Part shown: piece by piece, positions 53,118 through 61,061 of the stretch
Layout of the letters: every line of letters begins with the position of its first letter
Numbering within the stretch: the first letter of the stretch is position 1
Origin: Granulicella aggregans
GTDB lineage: Bacteria > Acidobacteriota > Terriglobia > Terriglobales > Acidobacteriaceae
Reading direction: 5' to 3'
DNA: 64,000 nucleotides
NCBI RefSeq assembly: GCF_014203275.1
Contig: NZ_JACHIP010000002.1
Span: 248,001-312,000 of the forward strand
Notes under the pieces: generated by a model
What the model was told of the DNA's origin: nothing
Databases searched by the model: none
Seen by the model: only the letters and a program-made list of their open reading frames with translations
Program-made: the position numbers and the translations under genes

Positions 53118-53894
53118 TCAGGCGAAGCTGGCGCGTTTGACCTTCTGGCGGAAGTCTTCACCGTGCATCTCTACGACAACACACATCTCCTGCAGGCGTG
53201 AGCGCATGCGTTCGCCGATGCGGTCTCCAAGGGTCTCTTCACGGACGGCGTTGCGGACGGCGCTTCCCTGCCCTCCCTCGGAACCCAGCGGGGGAAGATT
53301 GCCGTAATTGGTGGTGATGATGGTGGTGCGGCGGTCGTTGTAGCGGGTGTTGAGGATATGGGCGACGGTGTCCCATACCCAGTCGGTTGGCTTCGATGCG
53401 CCGAGTTCGTCGAGGACGAGGACCTCGGCTTCAAAAACCGGCTTCAAGATTTCCAGCTCCGTTTCGTTGACTTGGCGGTTGTAGCTGTTCTGGACCTGCT
53501 TGAGGAGGTCGCGGTAATCGTAGAAGAGGCCGGTGGCGCCGCGCTCGGCGACGAGGGATTGCAGAATGCCGACGGCAAGGTGGGTCTTGCCGACGCCGAT
53601 TGAGCCGGTGAGGAGCAGGCCGGTTCCGGTCTTGTCAGAGGGAGAGTAGTTTTCGACGAACCTGCGGGCTACGAGGTGGGCGGCTTCAAACGTTTTGTTC
53701 ACGGCGCGGCCGAAGCCGGGCTCGAAGCTCTCCAAGGTGCAGTGTTCGTAGCGTTTGGGAATCTGGGCGCGGGAGATCATGCGCTGTCCGCGCTGGACGA
53801 GGCGGAAGGGGCAGGGTTCGGCGAACTGGCTGCCGTCGGGGCGGCGGGTGATGTGGAGGCCGAGGCCATCGCAGATGGGACAGATTTCAGGCAC
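53118..53894 (-). CDS. DnaC/DnaI/IstB-like AAA+ ATPase with Cys motif
   Basis: About 258 residues from GTG at 53894; the start is uncertain because no good SD is seen and the frame continues to 54107, over the end of the ankyrin gene. N-terminal ICPICDGLGLHI plus AEPCPF gives a C-x2-C...C cluster as in DnaC/DnaI-type helicase loaders. Walker A is LLTGSIGVGKTHLAVG (~85), Walker B VLVLDELGA (~150), sensor I TIITTNYGNL (~190) and a C-terminal RIGERMRSRL arginine finger. It could load the replicative helicase or be a stand-alone IstB-type ATPase; no transposase (IstA) adjoins, so the loader is more likely. Confidence 0.8.
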   Translation of the reverse strand: MPEICPICDGLGLHITRRPDGSQFAEPCPFRLVQRGQRMISRAQIPKRYEHCTLESFEPGFGRAVNKTFEAAHLVARRFVENYSPSDKTGTGLLLTGSIGVGKTHLAVGILQSLVAERGATGLFYDYRDLLKQVQNSYNRQVNETELEILKPVFEAEVLVLDELGASKPTDWVWDTVAHILNTRYNDRRTTIITTNYGNLPPLGSEGGQGSAVRNAVREETLGDRIGERMRSRLQEMCVVVEMHGEDFRQKVKRASFA

Positions 53895-53997
53895 GAGTTC
53901 CAGTATCGCAGGGTGGCAGACCAGGGTTAGCTGTGCGAATCGTTCGGCATCTGTGCATAGCGCGGCATGAAGCTGAAATCTGCTGGCCTTTCGCTGG

Positions 53998-55263
53998 CTA
54001 AGTGTGGCCGCCGCGCTCGGCGATGAGACGCAGGGCTGCGGGATCGACGAGCTTCTGGTGGATGAATCTCTGTCCCCAAGCAAGAGGAGTGACATCCCGG
54101 TATTCATGCGTGCCTTCTATTTCATAGCCGGGATGGAGTTGTTTGCGCAGCGAGGCGCGGGCGTTCGGGTTCGCTCCACGTTCGAGCAGAAGCCGGGTGA
54201 AGGGTGCGTCGGAGGGGTGGCCGTGGTGATTTATCCAGAAATTTGGCTGAGATACGACTGTGGAGAAGAGTGGGGTGTGGCCTCCGAAGCCGTCGGCGTC
54301 GATGGCAGCGGGCTGGTCGGGGTTCATGCCGTGGTCGAGGAGGAGGCGGGCGGTTTCGAGCTCGTCGTAGTCGGCGCAGAGGTGGAGGAGGGTGGCTCCG
54401 GCCAGGGGTGTTCCGTGGGTCGCGTTCACCTCGTCGCCACAGCCGAGTTCGGGAGGGTAGACCTCCTCGTGGGTGAAGGTGCGGGTGACGAGGCCGGGGT
54501 CGCGGCGGAGGTGGGCTTCGAGGAGGTCGACGCGGCCACGAAAGATGGCCATGAGGGGCGTGTCGGGGAGTTTGAAGCCGTACTGCTCGTAGAGATCGAG
54601 GATGCGGTGGCGGGCGGCGGGGTTGCGGCTATCGGTTTCGAGGACCATGTGGACGGGGGCGAGGCGATGGCCGTTGTCGTCGTAGACGCGGGCGCCGATC
54701 TCGAGGAGAAACTGGGTGCCATCGGCGTTGAGCGTGTAAGCGGGGTCGACGAGGCAGCCGTCAGCCGGGGTGGGGCTGCCCATCATGGCGTGGAGCTTGC
54801 GGGCGGTTTCGACCTGCCCCTGGAGGCAGGCGCGGTTGAAGGCCTGCTGGAGGTCAGTAGCGCCGAGGCCGCGGAGCATCTCGATGATGGCGTCCTGGCC
54901 GAGGTTGGCGGCGTAGGAGAGGGGAGGCCCCCAGTTGCCGGTGACTCCGCGGGCGTCTTCCGTAAGGAGCCTGGGATCGCGGAGGACGAGGGAGCGGACG
55001 GTTTCGAGGTCGCCGCGCCAGAGGGCAACGGTCATGCGGCAGGCGGTGACAAGGCGGGGCCAGCTGGGGAGGCCGTAGCTGCGGGCTAGGACGAACTGGG
55101 CGTCGGCGAGTTTGACTGTGGTGGGGCCTACGAGAGGGCTGCCGAACTCGGCGAAGTCTGCAATTGCGGCGGAGTCGCCTGCGCGATAGGCGCGAAGCAG
55201 ATCTTTGGCCTGGCGGCGGAGTTGGTCGAGACTGGGGCGAACAGGAAAGTGGCGGGCGGGCAT
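53998..55263 (-). CDS. Ankyrin-repeat protein
   Basis: 421 residues from the ATG at 55263, with AGGAGG upstream. No signal peptide. A helical N-terminal region (PSLDQLRRQAKDLLRAYRAG, YGLPSWPRLVTACRM) is of the type seen in ankyrin-associated proteins. Several ankyrin repeats follow: DLETVRSLVLRDPRLLTED, PPLSYAANLGQDAIIEMLRG, DELETARLLLDHGMNPDQPA, DAPFTRLLLERGANPNARA. The family mediates protein-protein contacts; the partner is unknown. It overlaps the open frame upstream of the ATPase gene but not its chosen start. Confidence 0.85.
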   Translation of the reverse strand: MPARHFPVRPSLDQLRRQAKDLLRAYRAGDSAAIADFAEFGSPLVGPTTVKLADAQFVLARSYGLPSWPRLVTACRMTVALWRGDLETVRSLVLRDPRLLTEDARGVTGNWGPPLSYAANLGQDAIIEMLRGLGATDLQQAFNRACLQGQVETARKLHAMMGSPTPADGCLVDPAYTLNADGTQFLLEIGARVYDDNGHRLAPVHMVLETDSRNPAARHRILDLYEQYGFKLPDTPLMAIFRGRVDLLEAHLRRDPGLVTRTFTHEEVYPPELGCGDEVNATHGTPLAGATLLHLCADYDELETARLLLDHGMNPDQPAAIDADGFGGHTPLFSTVVSQPNFWINHHGHPSDAPFTRLLLERGANPNARASLRKQLHPGYEIEGTHEYRDVTPLAWGQRFIHQKLVDPAALRLIAERGGHT

Positions 55264-55629
55264 GGACGACCTCCTAAAGCTGCGTGCCCCTGGGTCCGCT
55301 ACTCGGGGGCTGAAGGAGTTCGTGAGAACCTTCGATTTCAAACTTCACAGGTGGACTCGGTCCCTTCCGCGGACGGGTGGCGCCCTGTGCGCCGGAAACA
55401 GTGTATCTCCGTTTCCGGCCGGCCTGGAAGCAGCACACAAGTGGCAGCTCGAATCGAATTCTGCTTTGGCGAATCAGATTCTTTAGATACACTAATGAAA
55501 GTGCCTGATTGCCCTGCAAAGCGGGGCGTCACTGGATTCGCGACAGGCCTTCGATGTGAACGTGACCGCACCGTTTGCAAGCGAACCGCGATTCCGGAAG
55601 GCCAATCGAGATAAGAAAAGGAATTTAGT
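55264..55629. other. 366-base divergent region with the rpmE promoter and leader
   Basis: Promoter for rpmE at 55466-55493, then about 130 untranslated bases before the ATG at 55630. I see no clear riboswitch; a protein-binding leader for L31 is possible. Confidence 0.45.
55466..55493 (+). promoter_or_regulatory. rpmE promoter
   Basis: TTGGCG (55466-55471), 16-base spacer, TACACT (55488-55493). Start expected near 55500. Confidence 0.5.
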
Positions 55630-55869
55630 ATGCCAAAGCAAGGGATTCATCCGTCGTATAACGAAATCAACGTGAAGTGCGCTTGTGGATCGATCTTTCA
55701 AACGCGGTCGACCCACAAGGGCGATATCGTGCTCGAAATCTGCTCGGCTTGCCACCCGTTCTTTACCGGCAAGCAGAAGCTGATCGACACGGCAGGCCGT
55801 GTGGAGCGGTTCCGCCGGAAGTTCGCGAAGTCGGACGCGGGCAAGGCCGAGACTGCTGCCGCGAAGTAA
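55630..55869 (+). CDS. rpmE: 50S ribosomal protein L31 (zinc-ribbon type)
   Basis: 79 residues. A 50S subunit protein. The zinc-binding pattern C-x-C ... C-x2-C is intact (CACGS near residue 17; ICSACHPFF near 37), so this is the C+ (zinc) form rather than the zinc-free paralogue. The start [13 protein letters not shown] is typical. SD AAGGAA before the ATG. A Rho-independent terminator follows the stop by about 20 bases. Confidence 0.96.
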   Translation: MPKQGIHPSYNEINVKCACGSIFQTRSTHKGDIVLEICSACHPFFTGKQKLIDTAGRVERFRRKFAKSDAGKAETAAAK

Positions 55870-55890
55870 GGCGGAGGCGATATAACCCGA

Positions 55891-55923
55891 AAGGCCTCCG
55901 CTTTGCGCGGAGGCCTTTTGTTT
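55891..55923 (+). terminator. Rho-independent terminator of rpmE
   Basis: AAGGCCTCCGC (55891-55901), loop, GCGGAGGCCTT (55907-55917), TTTGTTT. It lies only 20 bases before the dus start, so dus must use read-through or its own promoter. Confidence 0.9.
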
Positions 55924-55937
55924 GCAGAGTTGAGGAT

Positions 55938-57218
55938 ATGAAGAAGCGTTACACATTGGAGCAGAAGCGGTGGGACGATCCGGCGGAGCATGCGATGCCG
56001 GAGCATACGCGCGTGCCTGCCCGGTTCAATATTGGTGGGGTGGAGATCGCGCCGGCGACGGTGCTGGCGCCGATGGCGGGTGTGACCGATACCGTGTTTC
56101 GGCGGTTTATCAAGAACGCCAGCATGTTTTCGGCGGACGGTTCTGCGGGGCTTACAGCTGACGGTGTTGAGGCGGTGACTTCGAATCAGCAGTCGGGGTG
56201 CGGGCTGATTATGACGGAGTTTACTTCGGCTGATGGGCTCTCGCGGATGCGGGAGACGAAGCGGAAGCGATATCTGACTTACTACGACGATGAGCATCCG
56301 ATCTCGGCGCAGATCTTTGGGTCGAACCCGGAGACGCTGGCTGATTCGGCGCGGATATGCCAGGATGCAGGATTTGATCTTGTGGACCTGAACCTGGGGT
56401 GTCCGGCAAAGCGGGTAGTCGCTTGTAACGGTGGGTCGGGACTGTTGCGGGATCTGCCTCTGATCGAGGTGATCTTCAAACGCGTACGGGCGGCAGTGTC
56501 GATTCCCTTCACCGTCAAGTTTCGGATGGGATGGAATGACCACCACATCGTCTGCGTGGAATTAGCGAAGATGGCGGAGGACTGTGGGCTGAACGCTGTC
56601 GCGCTTCATGCTCGGACGCGTGAGGATGGGTATACCGGGCAGGCCCGGTGGGAGTACATCGCCGCGGTGAAGGATGCGGTGACGATCCCGGTGATTGGGA
56701 ATGGGGATATTCGCACGCCTGAAGATGCGGCGGCGATGGTGGATGCGACACACTGCGATGCGGTGATGATTGGGCGGGCGGCACCGGCGAATCCCTGGAT
56801 CTTTCGGCAGATCGCGCAGTACACGGCTACCAAGGAGGCTACCGGGGTTGGGAGCTATGAGGTTCCGACCGATGCCGACCGGTACCGGATGATTCGGACT
56901 TACTTCGAGATGCTGGTGGATGAGATTGCGATCGAGGAGCGCGCGGAGGCGGCTCGGGCCGAGGCGATTACGGCCTCGGGGCAGGTGGCTCGTGAGCAGC
57001 GGAATCGCGATTGTGTGGGCAAGATGAAGCAGTTCGCGAGCTGGTTCACGCATGGGGTTCCGGGAGGGTCGGGGCTGAGGAAGTCGATCTTCGAGGCGAA
57101 GAACGGGGCCGCGGTGCTGGGGTCGATCGAGGAGTTTTTTGAGGGGCGGGCGAATGCAACTCCTCATAACGATTCGGGGCTCGAGGCCGTTCACGAACCT
57201 GAAGCGATGATCGCCTGA
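55938..57218 (+). CDS. dus: tRNA-dihydrouridine synthase (Dus family)
   Basis: 426 residues from the ATG at 55938 (GAGG upstream). An FMN enzyme reducing uridines in tRNA. N-terminal ATVLAPMAGVTDTVFRRFIK, GCGLIMTEFTSADGL, SAQIFGSNPETLADSARICQ, catalytic Cys in LNLGCPAKRVV (~155), FRMGWND, HARTREDGYTGQARWEYI, and FMN phosphate site PVIGNGDIRTPEDA ... VMIGRAAPANPWIF. C-terminal helices are longer than in DusB (~70 residues). It looks DusB-like; the exact tRNA position is not decided by sequence. It overlaps the next gene by one base (TGATG). Confidence 0.95.
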   Translation: MKKRYTLEQKRWDDPAEHAMPEHTRVPARFNIGGVEIAPATVLAPMAGVTDTVFRRFIKNASMFSADGSAGLTADGVEAVTSNQQSGCGLIMTEFTSADGLSRMRETKRKRYLTYYDDEHPISAQIFGSNPETLADSARICQDAGFDLVDLNLGCPAKRVVACNGGSGLLRDLPLIEVIFKRVRAAVSIPFTVKFRMGWNDHHIVCVELAKMAEDCGLNAVALHARTREDGYTGQARWEYIAAVKDAVTIPVIGNGDIRTPEDAAAMVDATHCDAVMIGRAAPANPWIFRQIAQYTATKEATGVGSYEVPTDADRYRMIRTYFEMLVDEIAIEERAEAARAEAITASGQVAREQRNRDCVGKMKQFASWFTHGVPGGSGLRKSIFEAKNGAAVLGSIEEFFEGRANATPHNDSGLEAVHEPEAMIA

Positions 57219-57514
57219 TGCAGGTTCGGTGGCGGAAGAATCCTAAGACGGAAGACGGATGGTTGAAGCGGACGGCGATTTCGCTGCTGGTGGGAGTGGC
57301 GGGGTTTGCTGTTGGCTTTCCAACGGCGTTTTTTGTGATGGCGGGGTATCTGCGGCGGGCGACTCCGGCTGGCGGCGAGAGCTTGCTGGGGGCGATGACA
57401 GCGGCGGTGGTCGCTGGACTGGGTGTGGCTGCGGTGGGGTTCTGCGGAACGATGGTTGTCCTTTGGCTGCTTAGCTCGCGGGGAAAAGTGGCCGCCGAAT
57501 CGCCGGAGGTTTAG
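57218..57514 (+). CDS. Small two-helix membrane protein
   Basis: 98 residues. The start overlaps the dus stop (TGATG), so it is translationally coupled. Two hydrophobic segments: TAISLLVGVAGFAVGFPTAF and AAVVAGLGVAAVGFCGTMVV, with a basic N-terminus (RWRKNPKTEDGWLKR). I do not recognise a family. Confidence 0.7.
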   Translation: MQVRWRKNPKTEDGWLKRTAISLLVGVAGFAVGFPTAFFVMAGYLRRATPAGGESLLGAMTAAVVAGLGVAAVGFCGTMVVLWLLSSRGKVAAESPEV

Positions 57515-57542
57515 CGCGGTTCTTTCTCGCTTATCAGGCGTT

Positions 57543-58508
57543 TCATACCCACCAGGCTTCCACAGCCTCTTCCTTCATCAGGACGCGAGACAACATCCCT
57601 ATCGCAGAACTCAGCCCCTCATGCGTCGACATCAGCGCATCCTCATGCTCGATGCTCATCACGTAGTCGTATCCCACTAACCGGAGCGCCGAAGCAATCT
57701 TTTTCCACTCAATTTCGCTGTGACCCCAGCCCACGCTGCGGAAGAGCCAGGAGCGTTCCCGCAGCTGTGTGTAGCTCTTTGTATCAAGCACTCCGTTTAC
57801 TCCGACACGCGCAGGGTTCACCGCCACATCCTTCGCATGAAAGTGGAAGATCGCATCGCCTAGCTCCGCAATCGCTTCAGGAATATCAATCTGTTGCCAC
57901 CAGAGATGACTGGGATCGAGATTGATGCCAAGCGATTTGCCGGTGGCAGATCGCAGTTTCAGCAGGGTCTCCGGATTGTAGACACAGAACCCTGGATGCG
58001 CTTCGAGCGCTATTTTCACTCCCGCCGCTGCCGCCATCTTCTCGGCTGCGATCCAGTATGGAACCAAGCGCTCGCTCCATTGCCACTCGAGTCCCTGAGC
58101 AAACTCCGGCGGCCATGCGGCCGTAATCCAATTAGGAGTCTTATCGTCGGCGCTCGCCCCAGGGCAGCCTGAAAATGTGACCACTACCGGCACCTCAAGT
58201 GCCTCGGCCAGTCGTACCGTCTGCTTGAACGTCTCATCCTCTCGCCGTGCAATCGCCGGGTCTGGATGCACTGGGTTTCCATGGCACGAAAGCGCGCTGA
58301 TGGTCAGCCCTGCATCCGCCAGCTTTACCCGATACTCCTTCGCCGCAGCTGCACTCGCCAACAGCTCCGCAGGATTGATATGGCTCGCGCCGGGCCATCC
58401 GCCGCAGCCAATTTCAAGCGCCGTAATCTCCGGGTATAGCTTTAGTTCTTTGAGCAGATCCACAAACGACAGCTTGGCAAATAGCGGTGTAAAAAGCCCT
58501 AACTTCAT
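57543..58508 (-). CDS. Sugar phosphate isomerase/epimerase (TIM barrel, xylose-isomerase-like)
   Basis: 321 residues. MKLGLFTPLFAKLSFVDLLK start, LEIGCGGWPGASHI, LSCHGNPVHPDP, VVVTFSGCPGAS, KIALEAHPGFCVYNPETLL (Glu metal ligand), GINLDPSHLWWQQID (Asp/His), IFHFHAKDV, and the C-terminal MSIEHEDALMS (Glu). These are the four metal-ligand positions of the AP-endonuclease-2/xylose isomerase-like fold. The substrate (perhaps an inositol or keto-sugar derivative) is unknown. It runs towards the dus operon and stands alone. Confidence 0.88.
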   Translation of the reverse strand: MKLGLFTPLFAKLSFVDLLKELKLYPEITALEIGCGGWPGASHINPAELLASAAAAKEYRVKLADAGLTISALSCHGNPVHPDPAIARREDETFKQTVRLAEALEVPVVVTFSGCPGASADDKTPNWITAAWPPEFAQGLEWQWSERLVPYWIAAEKMAAAAGVKIALEAHPGFCVYNPETLLKLRSATGKSLGINLDPSHLWWQQIDIPEAIAELGDAIFHFHAKDVAVNPARVGVNGVLDTKSYTQLRERSWLFRSVGWGHSEIEWKKIASALRLVGYDYVMSIEHEDALMSTHEGLSSAIGMLSRVLMKEEAVEAWWV

Positions 58509-58679
58509 CGCAACGTCCTCTCAACAGACTTGATCAGTCTAAGCGCTCCCCAGAGCGGTGCCGATCCACTTTATACAGCAGGGGCTGGCCCTTTTCGGAG
58601 TGGTGTTTTGTTGAACAGAGTGTAGGTCGAAGGCGGCGGATGCTAGGCTCAAAGTGATCGATATTGGGAGATTTGAGCT

Positions 58680-59777
58680 TTGAGTGACGAGGCATTGGCT
58701 GTAGCGAATGAGGATACGTTGGTGGTTGAGGCTGGGAGCAGCCGGTTTGTGCGGGCTTGTCTGCGACAGCCGGTGGATCGAACGCCGGTTTGGTTTTTGC
58801 GGCAGGCGGGGCGGTATATGCCGGAGTACATGGCGGTGCGGAAGCATCACAGCCTGCTCGACATCTGCCGGACGCCGGAGATTGCGTCCGAGGTAACGAT
58901 TACAGCAGCGGAGCGGCTGGGAGTGGATGCGGCGATTATCTTCGCGGACCTGCTGCTGCCGTTTACGCCGATGGGGTTGGACTTTGAGTTTGTCGCTGGC
59001 GAAGGGCCGCAGGTAAATACGCCGGTGCGGTCGCTGGAGCATGTGCAGGCGCTCCGGACGGATCGCGCGGATGAGCTTGGGTATGTCGCGAAGTCGATTG
59101 AGAAGGTGGCGAAGCACTTTGCCGGGCCACGGGCGGATGGGGACACGCTGGGGATCATCGGGTTCTGCGGAGCTCCGTTTACGCTGGCGAGCTACATGAT
59201 TGAGGGCGGGTCTTCGCGGAACTACATCGAGACGAAGAAGCTGATGTACTCGGATTCGGTGGCTTGGCCGATGTTGATGGAGAAGCTTGTAACTGTTTTG
59301 GTTGCATTTGCGAAACAGCAGGTCGAGGGCGGCGCGGACGTGATCCAGATCTTCGATAGCTGGGCTGGCGCACTGTCGGTCACGGACTTCCGCGAGTACT
59401 GTCTGCCGTGGACGAAGGAGCTGGTCGAGCGGGTGAAGGCGTTTGGCGTGCCGGTGATCTACTTTGGTGTGGATACGGCTTCCCTGCTGGGCACGATGCG
59501 GGAGACCGGCGCGGATGTGATTGGGCTGGATTGGCGGGTGCCGCTGGAAGTGGGTTGGAAGTCTGTTGGCGAAGGCTGCGGCGTGCAGGGAAATCTCGAC
59601 CCGATTACATTGTTTGCTCCACAGGATGTACTGGAGCGGAGGGTGCGGGAGGTTCTGGACGCAGCCGGCGGCAGGCCAGGGCACATCTTCAATCTGGGGC
59701 ACGGCATCGTACCGGGCACGCCGGTAGAGAATGTGATTCGCGTGGTGGAGTTGGTGAAGGAGTACAAGCAGCGATGA
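58680..59777 (+). CDS. hemE: Uroporphyrinogen decarboxylase
   Basis: 365 residues from TTG at 58680 (GGGAG 10 nt upstream). It converts uroporphyrinogen III to coproporphyrinogen III, a haem-pathway step. Signature RTPVWFLRQAGRYMPEY (~residue 37), AIIFADLLLPFTPMGLD (conserved Asp), GFCGAPFTLASYMIEGG, IQIFDSWAGALS, and GNLDPITLFA near the end. Length is normal. Its stop overlaps the start of hemH (ATGA at 59774-59777), so the genes are coupled; hemG/Y follows. Confidence 0.97.
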   Translation: MSDEALAVANEDTLVVEAGSSRFVRACLRQPVDRTPVWFLRQAGRYMPEYMAVRKHHSLLDICRTPEIASEVTITAAERLGVDAAIIFADLLLPFTPMGLDFEFVAGEGPQVNTPVRSLEHVQALRTDRADELGYVAKSIEKVAKHFAGPRADGDTLGIIGFCGAPFTLASYMIEGGSSRNYIETKKLMYSDSVAWPMLMEKLVTVLVAFAKQQVEGGADVIQIFDSWAGALSVTDFREYCLPWTKELVERVKAFGVPVIYFGVDTASLLGTMRETGADVIGLDWRVPLEVGWKSVGEGCGVQGNLDPITLFAPQDVLERRVREVLDAAGGRPGHIFNLGHGIVPGTPVENVIRVVELVKEYKQR

Positions 59778-60904
59778 GTGACGAGTCGATTCTCCCCGTC
59801 GAGCAGGTCGAAGAGGAACCGTTACAGCAGGAAAGTGAAGCTCCGCTGTTGGTTGAGGAGCCTGTGCTGGAGTTAGAGCCGGCCCAGCCGCATGATGCCG
59901 TGCTTCTGCTGGCGCATGGAACGCCGGACGTTCTCAGCGAGATGGCCGAGTACCTGAGTAAGGTGACGGGTGGGCGGGCGCTGCCGCAGGAGGTGGTCGA
60001 GGAGCTGCAGCATCGCTATGGCGAGATTGGACTGAAGGAGACGCCCGGTGAAGAGGCTCCTCCGCTGACGAAGTGGACGCTGACACAGGGGTTCCTGCTG
60101 GAACAGGCGCTTAACTATGCCGGGCCGAATACCAAGGTGTATGTAGGGATGCGGAACTGGCATCCGTACATCGCGGACACGGTGGCGCAGATGCGGGCGG
60201 ATGGGGTGAAGCGGTTCAAGGCGGTGTGCCTTGCTCCGCAGAACTCGCGGACGAGTGTGGGGCTGTATCGCAAGGCGGTAGTGGCTGCTGCCGAAGGGAT
60301 GGAGATGACGTTTGTGGCGGGGTGGGCGGAGAATCCCACGCTGGCGCGGGCGTTTGCGGACAAGCTTTGGCCGACGTGGGCGGAGGCTTGCGCAATTACA
60401 GAAAGGAAGGTGCCGGTGCTGTTCACGGCGCACTCGGTTCCCTGCCGAACGATTATGACGGGTGCGGCTTCCGTCGCGGGAGCGAGACCGGGGACGCCGG
60501 AGCAGGAATCGCCCGACCCTTACCCGGTGGAGGCGAAGGCTACGGCGCTGGCCGTGGCGGAGCGGATGAAGGCTGTCGGGATGACGGAGAAGGACTGGTA
60601 CTTTGCGTTCCAGAGCCAGGGGATCAGCGGAGGGCCCTGGATTGGGCCAACGGTTGAAGACACGCTGAAGGCGCTGAAGGCTCAGGGCGAAGTGGGCGTG
60701 GTGATGCAGCCGGTGGGGTTCCTTTGCGACCACGTGGAGATTCTTTACGACATCGATATCGCGTTTCGCGAGATGGCGAAAGACCTCGGGTTGCTGCTGT
60801 GGCGGGCGGAGAGTTTGAATGCTTCTCCGCTGTTGGTACAGGCTCTGGAAGAGGTCGTGAGTGGGGAGTATCCGGCTACTGTGGATGAGGTTGTGACGGT
60901 TTAG
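59774..60904 (+). CDS. hemH: Ferrochelatase with acidic N-terminal extension
   Basis: 376 residues. Inserts iron into protoporphyrin or coproporphyrin. Catalytic His in LFTAHSVP (~218) and Glu in CDHVEILYDID (~321); GMRNWHPYI and FQSQGISGGPWIGPTVEDTL are also typical. The first ~40 residues are a Glu-rich extension (VEQVEEEPLQQESEAPLLVE) with no equivalent in the usual enzyme. Which porphyrin is used depends on the pathway; the gene order hemE-hemH-hemG/Y resembles the coproporphyrin (CpfC) branch of Gram-positives but does not prove it. ATGA overlap with hemE. Confidence 0.93.
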   Translation: MSDESILPVEQVEEEPLQQESEAPLLVEEPVLELEPAQPHDAVLLLAHGTPDVLSEMAEYLSKVTGGRALPQEVVEELQHRYGEIGLKETPGEEAPPLTKWTLTQGFLLEQALNYAGPNTKVYVGMRNWHPYIADTVAQMRADGVKRFKAVCLAPQNSRTSVGLYRKAVVAAAEGMEMTFVAGWAENPTLARAFADKLWPTWAEACAITERKVPVLFTAHSVPCRTIMTGAASVAGARPGTPEQESPDPYPVEAKATALAVAERMKAVGMTEKDWYFAFQSQGISGGPWIGPTVEDTLKALKAQGEVGVVMQPVGFLCDHVEILYDIDIAFREMAKDLGLLLWRAESLNASPLLVQALEEVVSGEYPATVDEVVTV

Positions 60905-60974
60905 CGGTTGGCTACAGCCGCCGCTTCGTTCGCGGGTAGGAAGGCTCGGACGGTTGTGGCACGATGGAACCCTT

Positions 60975-61034
60975 CGGGGTTCCTTCGACTGCGTTTGGCG
61001 CAAAGTGCGCGCCAAACTCCGCTCAGGATGACGG
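60975..61034 (+). repeat. Dispersed repeat, family D (long)
   Basis: GGTTCCTTCGACTGCG, inner TTTGGCGC/GCGCGCCAAA hairpin, CTCCGCTCAGGATGACGG. Bases 60981-61034 match 63731-63784 with one difference. Confidence 0.9.
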
Positions 61035-61061
61035 TTTCTTGTTGGTGGTGGGAGATGTACT

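Noticed and set aside
53118..53894. IstB of an IS21-type element
   Set aside because: No IstA transposase or terminal inverted repeats nearby; the N-terminal Cys cluster favours a helicase-loader type.
55677..55937. N-terminal extension of the Dus frame across L31
   Set aside because: The frame is open through rpmE and its terminator, but the family start and GAGG SD are at 55938.
58539..59702. 387-codon frame on - opposite hemE
   Set aside because: Shadow of hemE.
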